Shown here: piece by piece, positions 9,965-20,840 of the stretch
Layout: each line of letters starts with the position of its first letter
Numbering within the stretch: the stretch's first letter is position 1
Source: Welwitschia mirabilis
Lineage: Eukaryota > Gnetophyta > Gnetopsida > Welwitschiales
Length of the DNA: 64,000 bases
Direction of reading: 5' to 3'
Assembly: GCA_051453625.1 (NCBI GenBank)
Contig: JBOZIK010000001.1
Coordinates: 233,539,035-233,603,034, forward strand
Translations under genes and position numbers: made by a program
Notes under the pieces: generated by a model
Told to the model about the DNA's origin: nothing
Databases searched by the model: none
The model's input: the letters and a program-made list of their open reading frames with translations, nothing else

Positions 9965-11420
9965 AGTGGAACCTTATTCTCAAGGTTCAAGAAATGTGAT
10001 CACAAGTTTTCAAAATTCTCCCACATAGCATCCTCAACTAGAAGATTTCGCCATTTGACTAAGTATTCTTCCTTAAATTTTGAACCCCATTTAACCCAAT
10101 ACATGTCCAAAATACTCTCAAGATGCATTAGTAAATCACTATCATTAGAAACAGGAGGAAATTCTAGGCTAGGAACATTATCTCCCCTAATTTATTGCTT
10201 CAATAAAGACACATGAAAGACTGGGTGTAGACGGGACCCTTTTGAAAGTTTAAGTTTGTAAGCAACTTGACCAATTCATTCCTCCACTTCATAGGGACCA
10301 TAGAATCAACTGGAAAGTTTCTGATATGCACTACAAAACACTGAATTTTGGCGGTATGGCTGGAGTTTCAAGAAAATAATATCACCAACTTGAAACTCAA
10401 GAGCATGACATTTGGCATCTGCTGTCTGTTTCATCCGATTAGCAGCTATGTGTAAATTAGATTTTAATTGTTGTAGAATAGCATCATGATCAATAAGACC
10501 TTTGTCAAATTTATGAATAGCACAAGTGCCTTCAAGATAGTTAGGAATTATTGGAGGTGGTCTACCATAAAGGGCTTCAAATGGTGACATGCCTGAGAAG
10601 GAATCATAAGTGGTATTGTACTAAAATTCAACCCATGGTAAAAATGAAAACCATTTGCAAGGTTGAGAAGAGGCGAATCAATGAAGATATTGTTTGAGAA
10701 ACTAGTTTACTACTTTGGATAGATCATCCATTTGAGGATGATAGGCATTTATCATATGTAATTTGGCACTTGATAATTTAAAAAAATAATCCAAAAATGA
10801 CTTAAGAATACAAGATCATGATTAGTAATAATAGTTCAAGGCATCTCATGTAATTTAACCACATTATCGACAATTTTTTTAGCCATAACCTTAGCTGTAT
10901 AAGGGTGAGATAAGGCTATGAAGTAAGCAAACTTACTAAGTCTATTAACCATCACCAATATAGCATGTTTGCCTTAGGAGGGAGAAAGGCCTTCAATAAA
11001 ATCCATTGTTATATCATCCCACACCTGACAAGGGATAGGTAGAGGCTGAAGAAGACCTACAGATATCAAAGTATCAGCCTTCACTCATTGGCAAATTTGA
11101 CAAGAGGCAACATAAGCTTTAATGATTTTGTACATGGATGGCTAGTAGAATTTTTGTATCATTTATTTGTAATTTTGTAATACTCTATAATGACCTCTAA
11201 AAGTGGAATAATGAAATTCATAAAGTAATTGTGGAAGGAGTATTGAATCCAGAGGAAGTACAACCTAATTTTAATAATAGACTAGATCATTATGCCATTG
11301 GTAAGGTGAGATTGGATTTTCATTTGCCATTTAATGAAGACGTTGCATGTAGGGGTGGAACTGAGCTTCTTTTTTTAGAGTTTCCTAGATATGAACTTCA
11401 GAAACAAATATGGTAGCAAG
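9965..11420 (-). pseudogene. Copy A integrase and chromodomain remnant
   Basis: Minus-strand order is the HHCC region (about 11420-11100), the catalytic core (11100-10620), the C-terminal domain (open piece 10306-10590, with PFEALYGRPPPIIPNYLEG and QVGDIIFLKLQPYRQNS) and a chromodomain (about 10110-9970). In the core the family pattern T-D-R-D reads T-N-H-D, so the second catalytic Asp is changed to Asn. The final residues (LENKVPLPGGSNNEQPRRS) are open at 9793-9990. Compared with copy B many CpG sites are TpG or CpA. Non-functional. Confidence 0.8.
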
Positions 11421-11424
11421 GTAA

Positions 11425-11924
11425 GGACTACCTGTTACATGTGATAAGGCATCTACAACATTATTCTCTTTTCCTGGCTTATAGATAATCTTATAATCAT
11501 ATCCTAGAAGCTTGGCCACCCATTTTTGTTTCTCTGGTATTGCCACCTACTATTTAAGAAGGTATTTGAAACTTTGATGATCAGTTTGGATAAAGAATTT
11601 TTGACCCAATAGATATGGCCTCTAAGTCTGAACGGCATGAATAATTGCTAACATTTCTTTAGCATAAATGGACCAAGATCTTTTGGAAACACCTAGAGCT
11701 TTGCTCCAAAAGGCAATTAGATGTCCATCTTGAGAAAGAATTACACCAATTCCATCACTTGATGCATCTACTTCTATAGTAAATGGCCCCATAAAATTCG
11801 GCAAGGCAAGAATTGGAGTAGTTATCATGGCATCCTTTAATTTTTGAAAGGAAAATTCTATTCTTTTAACCAACCAAATTGTTCTTTCTTTAAAAGAGTC
11901 ATAATAGGTCAAGCTATAAGGCAA
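11425..11924 (-). pseudogene. Copy A RNase H remnant
   Basis: The minus strand shows an RNase H domain of the Ty3 type. It includes FTIEVDASSDGIGVILSQDG, the catalytic Asp context, and SIYAKEMLAIIHAVQT, the catalytic Glu context, preceded by the RT-connection helix FQKLKDAMITTPILALPNF. It is cut on its upstream side by a 100-N gap at 11925, so RT of this copy is not seen. Confidence 0.8.
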
Positions 11925-12024
11925 NNNNNNNNNNNNNNNNNNNNNNNNNNNNNNNNNNNNNNNNNNNNNNNNNNNNNNNNNNNNNNNNNNNNNNNNNNNN
12001 NNNNNNNNNNNNNNNNNNNNNNNN
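11925..12024. other. Assembly gap, 100 N
   Basis: Placeholder gap. Copy A is recognisable on the left and unrelated sequence follows on the right. Confidence 0.95.
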
Positions 12025-13129
12025 CCATGCTTCACCTCCTGATATTTTTTCACCTCTGAGCACTGCTCTATCCTTAGCTTATGATTTTACTGAGATAGCT
12101 ACTACTAGCTTATTTGCACTTTTATTACCACTCAGACATACTCCCATATAAGGAGATAGGTTTCTCAAGGCACAGGTGAGTCATCCTAGTGACCATGTAG
12201 GAAGTAGCACACACCTCCACTATGAAATCTGCATTTAGGAAATGATAAAAACTAAGATTCGCATAACAAGGAGTATTCTTCTTTTAGAATTTAAATTGTT
12301 ATGAATGATTCGAGGCCATGTTTTAAAGAATAAGTTCTAACACCATGCTTGACTAATTAAGGATAATATAGAACCAACATCTAAACTCTTTAATGATTAA
12401 CTATTTCATCCTATGAGAGGCTATTATGAGATAAGTAAGTATGAATAAAGATTAAAACTTGAGGGAGCCTAATGAATGAGTAGCCTTAAAAAAATTTGTT
12501 CCATCAAGGCGAAAGTTGCTAGAATAATTTCCAAGAATACATCTCAAGGTTGTTTCCATGATTTAGTTCTTAGAAGGGTTGTGGGTGAGGGTAGGATTAC
12601 AACTATCATTCTTTATTCAATTGATAATAGGGATTAGCTCTTAGAAACTTTTTTCTTTTTTTTAAAAGAGAAGAGTAGAGACTAAAGGAAAAAGTATCTT
12701 TTTCTTATTTCAAAAGCTCTACTTGATAGAATGTTAGGAATAAATGTTATAGCAATGGTTTGGGTAGTGAGAATCCATTTGCCTTAATTCTAGAAGACCA
12801 AAGTAAAAAAAAAAAAAAAAAATGCATCCATACTAATTTTTGGAACTCATAACAAGGTACTTCCACACTATCTAATTTGCCAAAATCCCCTTAAGCAAAT
12901 TTCTTGATTTATTCTATATGTGAGAATACTTTATGTACCAAAATACCCTTAAGCAAATTTCTTGATTTATTCTACATGTGAGAATACTTTATGGAACTGT
13001 TCAAGAGTATTTAGTTGAGCAAGCGATAAATTATAATATGAAATGGGTTTCATAACAATAATTTCCCAAAGAATAAAACTTAATATCTTTCCTGGTAACT
13101 AGTCGTGCTAACAAATTGATTTGTTTAAT
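12025..13129. other. Unassigned AT-rich stretch between copies A and B
   Basis: No pol similarity and no open frame of note. It contains an 18-A run at 12805-12822 and a 58-bp tandem duplication (separate entry). It may be the flank of an inserted element or host sequence brought in with the GC-richer island. Confidence 0.4.
12880..12995 (+). repeat. Two-copy 58-bp tandem duplication
   Basis: Units 12880-12937 and 12938-12995 both begin CCAAAAT and read TTAAGCAAATTTCTTGATTT. They differ at only a few positions, so this duplication is younger than most of the surrounding decay. Confidence 0.9.
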
Positions 13130-13731
13130 ATTGAAATCGAAAATAGCCTAAAAATGAAGGCTCACTACTCGACTTTCATGGAGTTTTCAGACGTCAAGCT
13201 CTGGTAACACACGGCAGCCTTAACCGAGCTTGAAAGAGGAGGCTTTTGGTGGCAACCTACGGTGACAACGGAAAAGCTACTGCGCTGGGTGGCTGCGGTT
13301 GAGTTATAGCACGTAGGCTGAGGCGGCGAGGAACGTGCAACAGGAAGGTAGGGTGCTGGCCGTAGGCCGTGCCTAAAGCTCGCGCATAAGACAAGGATTC
13401 TTAAATTAGTTTCAGTGGCGGTTATAATTCATTCTGGCTGATCGGACGAAGTGACATTTTGTAAAAATTAATAGACATAGAAAGGACAAGAAATAAGTTT
13501 CCAACGGAGGTTACCTCTGAATGGCAGTTAAGATGTGAGCTACAGCATTCAATCGGTGTTTTAGTTTACAATATCCCTTGAGCCTTCCTCATGAGAACCA
13601 GTTTACTGTGCGGTGACCGTCAGCATGGTTTAGACGTTGATGTAGCGCTGGCTGAACCGATGAGTTCATTGCATTGGCCTTCAACAGCAAACGCGTTATG
13701 AGTGACAAGGGAGGTTATTCATGTATTAACA
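13130..13731 (-). other. GC-richer island, possible LTR
   Basis: Visibly richer in G, C and CpG than any other part of the window (for example GCGCTGGGTGGCTGCGGTTG). On the minus strand, CAGAGGGGCCA (13732-13742) looks like a polypurine tract and is followed by TGTTAATACATGAATAACC, a plausible LTR start at 13731. It could therefore be the 3' LTR of copy B or of another chromovirus. A captured host fragment is the alternative. No second copy exists in the window to confirm an LTR. Confidence 0.4.
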
Positions 13732-13742
13732 TGGCCCCTCTG
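13732..13742 (-). other. Candidate polypurine tract of copy B
   Basis: Minus-strand CAGAGGGGCCA directly before TGTTAATACATG. Its position, about 190 bp downstream of the chromodomain stop, fits a gypsy PPT. Confidence 0.4.
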
Positions 13743-13932
13743 TAAAACTTCATGAGCTTCTTCTTGTAAGCGCCTTTAAACACTGATATTGTGGGAAAAG
13801 CTCAGCGTCATGGAAACATCGGAAATTCGTTTGCTTAAGGAGAAGGATAGTAGAGTTGGAGTGTGTAAACACTGATTCAGCGCTTGTTCAATGCCTGCAT
13901 CAGCCTCCCTTTGCGCAGTGGCAACGCGGTCG

Positions 13933-14736
13933 CTAGAAGGGCTCATTCCCTTCCCCAAGGTTCAAGAAACGTGATCGCAAGTCTTCAGCATTCTCCCATG
14001 TGGCGTCCTCAATTGGAAGATTTCGCCATTTGACCAAGTGTTCTTCCTCAAATTTTGAGCCCTGTTTAGCCCAACGCATGTCCAAAATACTCTCAGGCTG
14101 CATCAGTAAATCACCATTGTCGGAAACAGGCGGCAATTCTAGGCTAGGAACATTATCTCTCCCAATTTGTTGCTTCAACAAAGACACATGAAAGACTAGG
14201 TGTAGACGGGATCCTTTTGGAAGTTTAAGTTTGTAAGCAACCTGACCAATTCGTTTCTCCACTTCATAGAGACCATAGAATCGACTGGAAAGTTTCCGAT
14301 ATGCCCTACGAAACACTGAATTTTGGTGATATGGATAGAGTTTCAAGAAAACCATATCACCAACTTGAAACTCAAGAGCATGACGTTTGGCATCTGCTGT
14401 CTGTTTCATCCGATTAGCAGCTACGTGCAAATTAGATTTCAATTGTTGCAGGATAGCATCGCGATCAATAAGGCTCTTGTCAACTTCATGAATAGCATAA
14501 GTGCCTTCAAGATAGTTAGGAATTGTTGGAGGTGGTCTGCCATACAAGGCTTGAAATAGTGACATGCCTGCAGAGGAATTATAAGTGGTATTGTACCAAA
14601 ACTCAACCCATGGTAAAATTGAAAACCATTTGCGAGGTTGAGAAGAGGCGAAGCAGCGGAGATATTGTTCGAGACACCGGTTTACTACTTCAGATTGACC
14701 ATTCGTTTGAGGATGATAGGCAGTGCTCATATGCAA
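13933..14736 (-). pseudogene. Copy B integrase C-terminal half with chromodomain, open 267 codons
   Basis: This is the longest uninterrupted coding stretch in the window. It starts inside the integrase core at MHMSTAYHPQTNGQSEVVN, keeping the catalytic Glu of GQSE. It passes through the GRPPP and QVGDMVFLKL motifs of the gypsy integrase C-terminal domain and ends with a chromodomain (KFEEEHLVKWRNLPIEDATW). Chromodomains are thought to steer chromovirus integration to histone-marked chromatin. It is only the 3' part of pol: upstream a frameshift breaks the core. CpG content is high compared with copies A and C. A functional protein is unlikely. Confidence 0.8.
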
Positions 14737-15180
14737 TTTGGTGCCTGATAATTTAAAAAAATTCTGTCCAAAAATGGCTTAAGAATACAGGATCACGATC
14801 AGTAACAATAGTTCGAGGCATCCCATGTAATTTGACCACATTATCAACAAATTTTTCAGCCATAACCTTAGCAAGGCTATGAAGTGAGCAAACTTACTGA
14901 GTCTGTCAACCACCATCAAGATAGCATGTTTGCCTTGGGAGGGAGGGAGGCCTTCAATAAAATCCATCGTTATATCATCCCACACCTGACAAGGGATAGG
15001 TAGGGGCTGAAGAAGACCAGCAGGTGTCAGAGTATTAGCCTTTACTCGTTGGAAAATTTGACAAGAGGCAACATAAGCTTTAATGGCTTTGTACATGAAT
15101 GGTCAGTAGAATTGTTGTGCCATTCATTTGTAAGTCCGCAGTACTCTGGAATGATCTCCAAAAGTGGAACCATGGAATTC
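14737..15180 (-). pseudogene. Copy B integrase N-terminal and core part
   Basis: The HHCC zinc domain is visible at 15180-15060 (HEFHGSTFGDHSRVLRTYK, then CQIFQRVKA). The core contains [15 protein letters not shown] and [19 protein letters not shown] in the open piece 14779-15096. All three catalytic residues can be read (MDF, TDRD, GQSE). However, a 16-base deletion near 14872, relative to copies A and C, shifts the frame, so the protein is broken. Confidence 0.78.
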
Positions 15181-15850
15181 ATGAAGTAGTTGTGGAAGGA
15201 GTGTTGAATCTGGAGAAAGTACAACCCGATCTTTGTAATAGACCAGATCATTACGCCATTGGTAAGGAGAACCTGGGTTGTCATTTGCCATTTGACGAAG
15301 ACGCTGCATGTAGGGATGGGACTGAGCTTCTTTTTTTTTAGTTTCCCATGTATGAACTTGAGAAACAGAGATGGCAGCAAGGCAAGGACTGTCTGTTACA
15401 CATGACAAGGCATCTACAGCATTATTCTCTTTTCCTGGCTTGTAGATAATCTTATAATCATACCCTGAAAGCTTGGCCACCCATTTTTATTGCTCTGGCA
15501 TTGCCACCCACTGTTCAAGAAGGTATTTGAGACTTTGATGATCAGTTTGGATAAAGAATTTCTGACCCAACAGATATGGTCTCCAAGTCCGAATGGCATG
15601 AATAATTGCTAACATTTCTTTGGCGTAAATGGAAAGGAAATTGGACGTCCATCTTGAGAAATAACTGCACCAATTCCATCGCCTGATGTATCTGCTTCTA
15701 CAGTGAATGACTCCGTAAAATTCGGCAAGGCAAGGATTGTAGTAGTTGCCATGGCATCCTTTAATTTTTGAAAGGCACATTCTGCTTCTTCTGACCAACC
15801 AAATTGTCCTTTCTTTAAGAGAGCTATAAGAGGTCAAGCTATGAGGCCAT
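15181..15850 (-). pseudogene. Copy B RNase H and connection to integrase
   Basis: RNase H is recognisable by YAKEMLAIIHAIRTWRPYLL and FFIQTDHQSLKYLLEQ (15487-15837). The connection follows with GYDYKIIYKPGKENNAVDAL in 15124-15480. A deletion of about 36 bases near 15632 removes the segment that copies A and C have there (family SKALG... region). Frames change within the domain, so it is not functional. Confidence 0.78.
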
Positions 15851-16640
15851 AATCACAAACAAATTTCTTGTAATAGCCAGTTAAGCCTAACAAACCATGA
15901 AGCTTAGAGACATTAGTAGGCCTAGGCCAATTAAGCATAATTTGAATTTTGCCTTGATCAACCTTTACGCCATAGGGAGTGATAATATTGCCCAAGTATT
16001 CGAATTCATATTGACCGAAGTCACATTTACTCAACTTGAAATAAAACTAATGGTGCCATAATAATTCAAAAGTTTTCTAGACATGTTCAAGGTGTGAAGA
16101 CCAAGTAGGGCTATATATAAGTATGTCAACAAAAAAGACCAATATAAATTTTCTGAGATAAGGACAAAAAATGAAGCTCATAATGGCTTGAAAGGTTGAA
16201 GGAGCGTTACAAAGTCCAAAAAGAATCACTAGATATTCATAATGCCTAGTATGAGTGTGAAAGGTTGTTTTATGAATATGGGGAGTATGAATTCATACCT
16301 GATTGAATCTAGCATGTAAGTCTAGTTTGGTAAAGTAAGATGCTCTATGGAGCTCATCTAGCATATCCTCAACTATTGGGATGGGGAACTGATCTTTGAT
16401 TGTCACATCGTTGAGAGCTTGATAGTTAGTACAAAAGAACCATGTGCCATTTTTTTTTCTTGACTAACAAAACTAGAGAAGAGAAAGTACTAGTGCTTGG
16501 ATGAATGAAACCCAACTGCAACATTTCATTAACTTGTTTTTTAATTTCACCCTTTTGAAAATAAGCATATCAATATGGTCGTACATTAACAAGTTCTGCC
16601 CCCTCCTTCAAATGTATGTAATGATCAATTTCTCTTTATG
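15834..16640 (-). pseudogene. Copy B reverse transcriptase remnant
   Basis: The RT thumb and connection read CDFGQYEFEYLGNIITPYGV and LHGLLGLTGYYKKFVCDYGL (15834-16034). The catalytic box at about 16115-16140 reads F-F-V-D-I-L-I-Y-S where gypsy RTs have two Asp, so one Asp is replaced by Val. Upstream fingers and palm carry multiple stops. Confidence 0.75.
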
Positions 16641-16879
16641 GTGGTAAGTGTTTGGGTTCTTGAAAGATATCTTAGAACTAATGTAATAAGTGCTACATAT
16701 CAGGGTGGATATTAGGTGATGGTGTGTCCATATGGGCTTGAAGATATACAGCAAAAATTGAAGATCCATGGCGAATTTCTTTAGAAAGGGCTTGAAGGGA
16801 AGTGGAGTGTATTGATTGAGTATCCAGGCCATGCAACATGTGAGTTTGGTTGTTCCATGTGAATTCCATGGTTAATAGC

Positions 16880-17170
16880 TTCCAATTGCAAGAAACAGTA
16901 CTCTATTACTCCAATCAATGGTTTCCTAGCACTAAATCCAATCCACTTAATGGTAAGGCATATAAAGTAAGAACAAAAGGAATACCTTGAATGAGGATAG
17001 GAACATTCTCAAATATCCCTTGATATTTCAATGATGTGCTATTTGCTATGTGGACAATAAAAGGATTAGTTGGAATGATAGACAATTGCAACATATTGAC
17101 AATTCTCTCGCTAATAAAATTATGTGTGGAACCGCTGTCAATGAGTACCATCATCTCACAGTGTTTGATA
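16880..17170 (-). pseudogene. Copy B protease
   Basis: An open 79-codon piece at 16915-17154 carries the active-site pattern MVLIDSGSTHNFIS, with the catalytic Asp kept. It continues with the flap and C-terminal ALPLSGLDLVLG, typical of chromovirus proteases. The family domain is about this long, so the protease itself is nearly complete, but gag upstream and RT downstream are broken. Confidence 0.8.
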
Positions 17171-18160
17171 TTTACTAAAACCCTTATGGTTTTATTTATT
17201 AACCAACTTGAAAGAGCATGTAAAGATATTTCAAGTTATTTGTTAGCTGCAACTTCTTCAAAATGATCATTTTCACCTTCCAATAATAAGAGTTGAGGTC
17301 CTTAAAATCAGTGGCCTAGTACAAATTTATCATTACAATTAAAACAAAGGCTTGAGCTCTTTTTCACTGCATCTCATCCCACCTTAACCGTTTCACTGGT
17401 GTGGAGGTTTTATTGGGAGTTGTAGAAGAAGAGCCTAAGGAGGATCAAATTGATGATCTGTTAAATCTTTGTTGCCGGTCTAATTGGTTATCCCGCATCC
17501 GAGCAAGGCTAATAGCTTTGTTAAGTGACTTAGATTTAAAAATTTGGATGTCTTCAACAATCTTTAGCTTTAGCCACCCATGAGTGTTTAAGTGCTTTCT
17601 ATGTCTATCCGTGTACTCGGTTGCCCAACTGTTTAAACTCTTTTTGGTAGTCAAGTAGGATGCAAGCTGCCTTATCTTTGATAATGCCTTATCAAAATCA
17701 TCACAGTCAGTAGGACCAAAATGCACCTAGAGCTCCTCCACAAATAGTTCCCATGAGACATCCTTATCTTCTTCTTTATATGCTCTTCACAGTCACTGCC
17801 ACCATTGATTGACTTCATCAGTCAAATAAAAGGAAGCCAAGGACATATTTTATGAGGTAGGAGTGCATTGGTATTCAAAGAACTGATCCACCTTGGTAAT
17901 CCACTTTGTAGGATCATCACCTACATATTTCGGAAACTCCAGGTTAGCAATCTTAGAGGAGAATAGTGGCTGTCCTCTTTTAGTATCATTTTGACGATCT
18001 AAAGGAGTCTCATAAACCCAACCAGTAGATGAATGCCCATGTCAATCAAGAGGGCCTTTGAAAGGGGAAGAATGGAGACTGTCAGAAATTTTACTAAGTG
18101 CATCCTCCAAGTATTGCAATTGATCAACCAAGTTTAATTCCAACCAAGAAAATCCATCCT
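17171..18160 (-). pseudogene. Copy B gag remnant
   Basis: The Retrotrans_gag capsid region is recognisable in 17445-17726: FGPTDCDDFDKALSKIRQLA, then KSLNKAISLARMRDNQL. A zinc-knuckle relic (CFNC spacing) lies at about 17330-17345. The N-terminal part extends to about 18160 and contains stops. It matches copy C gag through the CCATCCTGC end, where it joins foreign integrase sequence instead of a leader. Confidence 0.75.
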
Positions 18161-18960
18161 GCTCATCAGTTTGAGATACTAGTTTACTACTTCAGATTGA
18201 ACATCAGTTTGAGGATGATAGGTAGTGCTCATATGCAATTTGGTACCTGATAACTTAAAAAATTTTATCCAAAAATGGCTTGAGAATATAGGATCACGAT
18301 TAGTAATAATACTTTGAGGTATCTCATATAATTTGGTCACATTATCAATAAATTTTTCAACCACAACCTTAGCTGTATAAGGGTGAGACAAGGCTATGAA
18401 GTGAGCAAACTTACTAAGTCTGTCAACCACCACCAAGAAAGCATGTTTGCCTTGGGACGGAGGAAGGCCTTTAAAAAATCCATCATTATATCATCCCAAA
18501 CCTGACAAGGGATAGGTAGGGGCTGAATAAGAGTAACAGTTGTTAGAGTATCAGCCTTCGCTCATTGGCAAATTTGACAAAAGGCAACATAGGCTTTAAT
18601 GGCTTTGTACATGGATGGCTAGTAGAATTATTGTACCATTCGTTTTTAAGTCCGTAATACTCTAGAATAACCTCCAAAAGTGAAATCATGGAATTCATGA
18701 AGTAGTTGTGGAAGGAGTGTTGAATCTAGAGGAAGTACAACCCAATTTTTGTAATAGACTAGATCATTACACCATTGGTAAGGAGAAATCGGGTTATCAT
18801 TTACCATTTGAAAAAAATGCTACATGTAGGGGTGGGTTTGAGCTTCTTTTTTTAGAGTTTCCTAGATATGAACTTGAGAAACAGAGATGGAAGCAAGGCA
18901 AGAACTGCTTGTTACATATGACAAGGTATCTGCAACATTATTCTCTTTTCTTGGCTTGTA
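18161..18960 (-). pseudogene. Copy C integrase fragment, truncated in the core
   Basis: The minus-strand core reads [20 protein letters not shown] and ends in TYHPQTDVQSEVVN at 18179. It stops abruptly where copies A and B continue for a further ~700 bp. The second catalytic position reads T-N-R-D instead of T-D-R-D; Glu of QSE is kept. About 7 bases of unmatched filler separate this end from copy B gag, as expected of a non-homologous deletion joint. Confidence 0.78.
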
Positions 18961-20260
18961 GATAATCTTATAATCAGACCCTAGAAGCTTGGCCATCCAT
19001 TTTTGTTGCTCTGGCATTGCCACATGCTATTCAAGAAGGTATTTGAAACTTTGATGATTAGTTTGGATAAAGAATTTATGACCCAATAGATATGGTCTTC
19101 AAGTCTAAACGACATGAATAATTGCTAACATTTCTTTGGCGTAAATGGATCAAGATCTTTTGGAAACACCTAGAGATTTGCTCAGAAAGGTAATTGGACA
19201 TTCATCTTAAGAAAGAACTACACCAATTCCATCGCCTGATGCATCTGCTTCTATAGTGAATGGCTCTATAAAATTTGACAAGGCAAGGATTGAAGTAGTT
19301 GTCATGCCATCCTTTAATTTTTGAAAGGCACATTCTACTTCTTTTGACCAACCAAATTGTCCTTTCTTTAAGAGAGTCGTAAGAGGTCGAGCTATGAGGC
19401 CATAATCACAAACAAATTTCTTGTAATAGCCAGTTAAGCCTAAAAATCCATGAAGCTCAGAGATATTAGTAAACCTAACCAATTAAGAATAATTTGAATT
19501 CTTCCTTGTTCAATATTTATGTCATGGGGAGTGAGAATATAGCCCAAATATTTCAATTCCTGTTGACCAAAGTCATATTTACTCAACTTGAGATAAAACT
19601 GATGGTGCCATAATAATTTAAAAGTTTTCTCGACATGTTCAAGGTGTGAAGATCAAGTAGTGGTATATACAAGTATATCATCAGAAAAGACCAATATAAA
19701 TTTTCTGAGATAAGGACCAAAAATGGAGTTCATAATGGTTTAAAAGGTTGAAGGAGCATTACAAAGTCCAAAAGGCATCACTAGATATTCATAATGCCTA
19801 GTATGAGTGCGAAAGGCTATTTTATGAATATGGGGAGGATGAATTCATACCTAATTGAATCTAGCATGTAAGTCTAGTTTGGTAAAGTAAGATGCTCCAT
19901 GGAGCTTATCCAGCATACCCTCAACTGTTAGGATGGGAAACTAATCTTTGATTGTCACGTTGTTGAGAGCTAGATAGTCAGTACAAAAGCACCATGTGTC
20001 ATATTTTTTCTTGACTAACAAAACTAGAGAAGAGAAAGGACTAGTTCTTGGACAAATGAATCCCAATTACAACATTTCATTAACTTGTTTTTCAATTTTA
20101 GCCTTTTGAAAATAAGCATACCGATATGGTCGTACATTGATAGGTTCTGCCCCCTCCTTCAAATGTATGTGGTGATCAATTTCTATTTGTGGTGGTAAGT
20201 ATTTGGGTTCCTAAAAGATATCTTAGAATTAATGTAATAGGTGCTACATATCAGGGTTAA
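18961..20260 (-). pseudogene. Copy C RNase H and reverse transcriptase remnant
   Basis: The RT connection and start of RNase H are in the open piece 19207-19482 (LHGFLGLTGYYKKFVCDYGL, FTIEADASGDGIGVVLS). The RT active box at about 19672-19700 reads F-S-D-D-I-L-V-Y, keeping both Asp. This is the only RT box in the cluster that does. Stops occur throughout the fingers and palm. Confidence 0.78.
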
Positions 20261-20439
20261 TATTAGGTGATGATGTATCTATATGGGCTTGAACAGATAC
20301 AACAAAAATTGAAGATCCATGGCAAATTTCTTTAGAAAGGGCTTGAAGGGAAGTGGAGTGTATTGATTGGATATCTAGGCCATGCAACATGTAATTTTGG
20401 TTGTTCCATGTGAATTCCATGGTTAATAGCTTTCAATTA

Positions 20440-20840
20440 TAAGAAACAATACCCAATTTCTCCAACTAATGAACTCCTAGCACCAAATCCAATCAACTTA
20501 ATGGTAAGGCATATAAAGTAAGAACAAAAGGAATACCTTTAATGAGGACAGGAACATTCTCAAATCTCCCTTGATATTTTAATGATGTGCTATTTGCTAT
20601 GCGAAAAATAAAAGGATTAGTCAGAATGATAGGCAATTGCAACATATTGATAATCCTTTTGCTAATAAAATTGTGTGTGAAACCGCTATCAATGAGTACC
20701 ATCATCTCATAGTGTTTGATATTTTCTAAAACCCTCATGGTTTTATTTATTAATCCACTTGAAAAAGCATGTAAATATATTTCAAGTTGTGTGTTAGCTG
20801 CAACTTCTTCAAAATGATCATTGTCACCTTCCAATAATAA
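20440..20840 (-). pseudogene. Copy C protease
   Basis: An open 113-codon piece at 20493-20834 includes gag-protease linker sequence, then MVLIDSGFTHNFIS with the catalytic Asp, and ends FVLTLYALPLS. It aligns with the copy B protease; differences are scattered substitutions. Confidence 0.8.

Noticed and set aside
13776-13958. 60-codon frame downstream of the chromodomain as a separate protein
   Set aside because: Overlaps the copy B chromodomain end in another frame and shows no known family; more likely 3' untranslated sequence.
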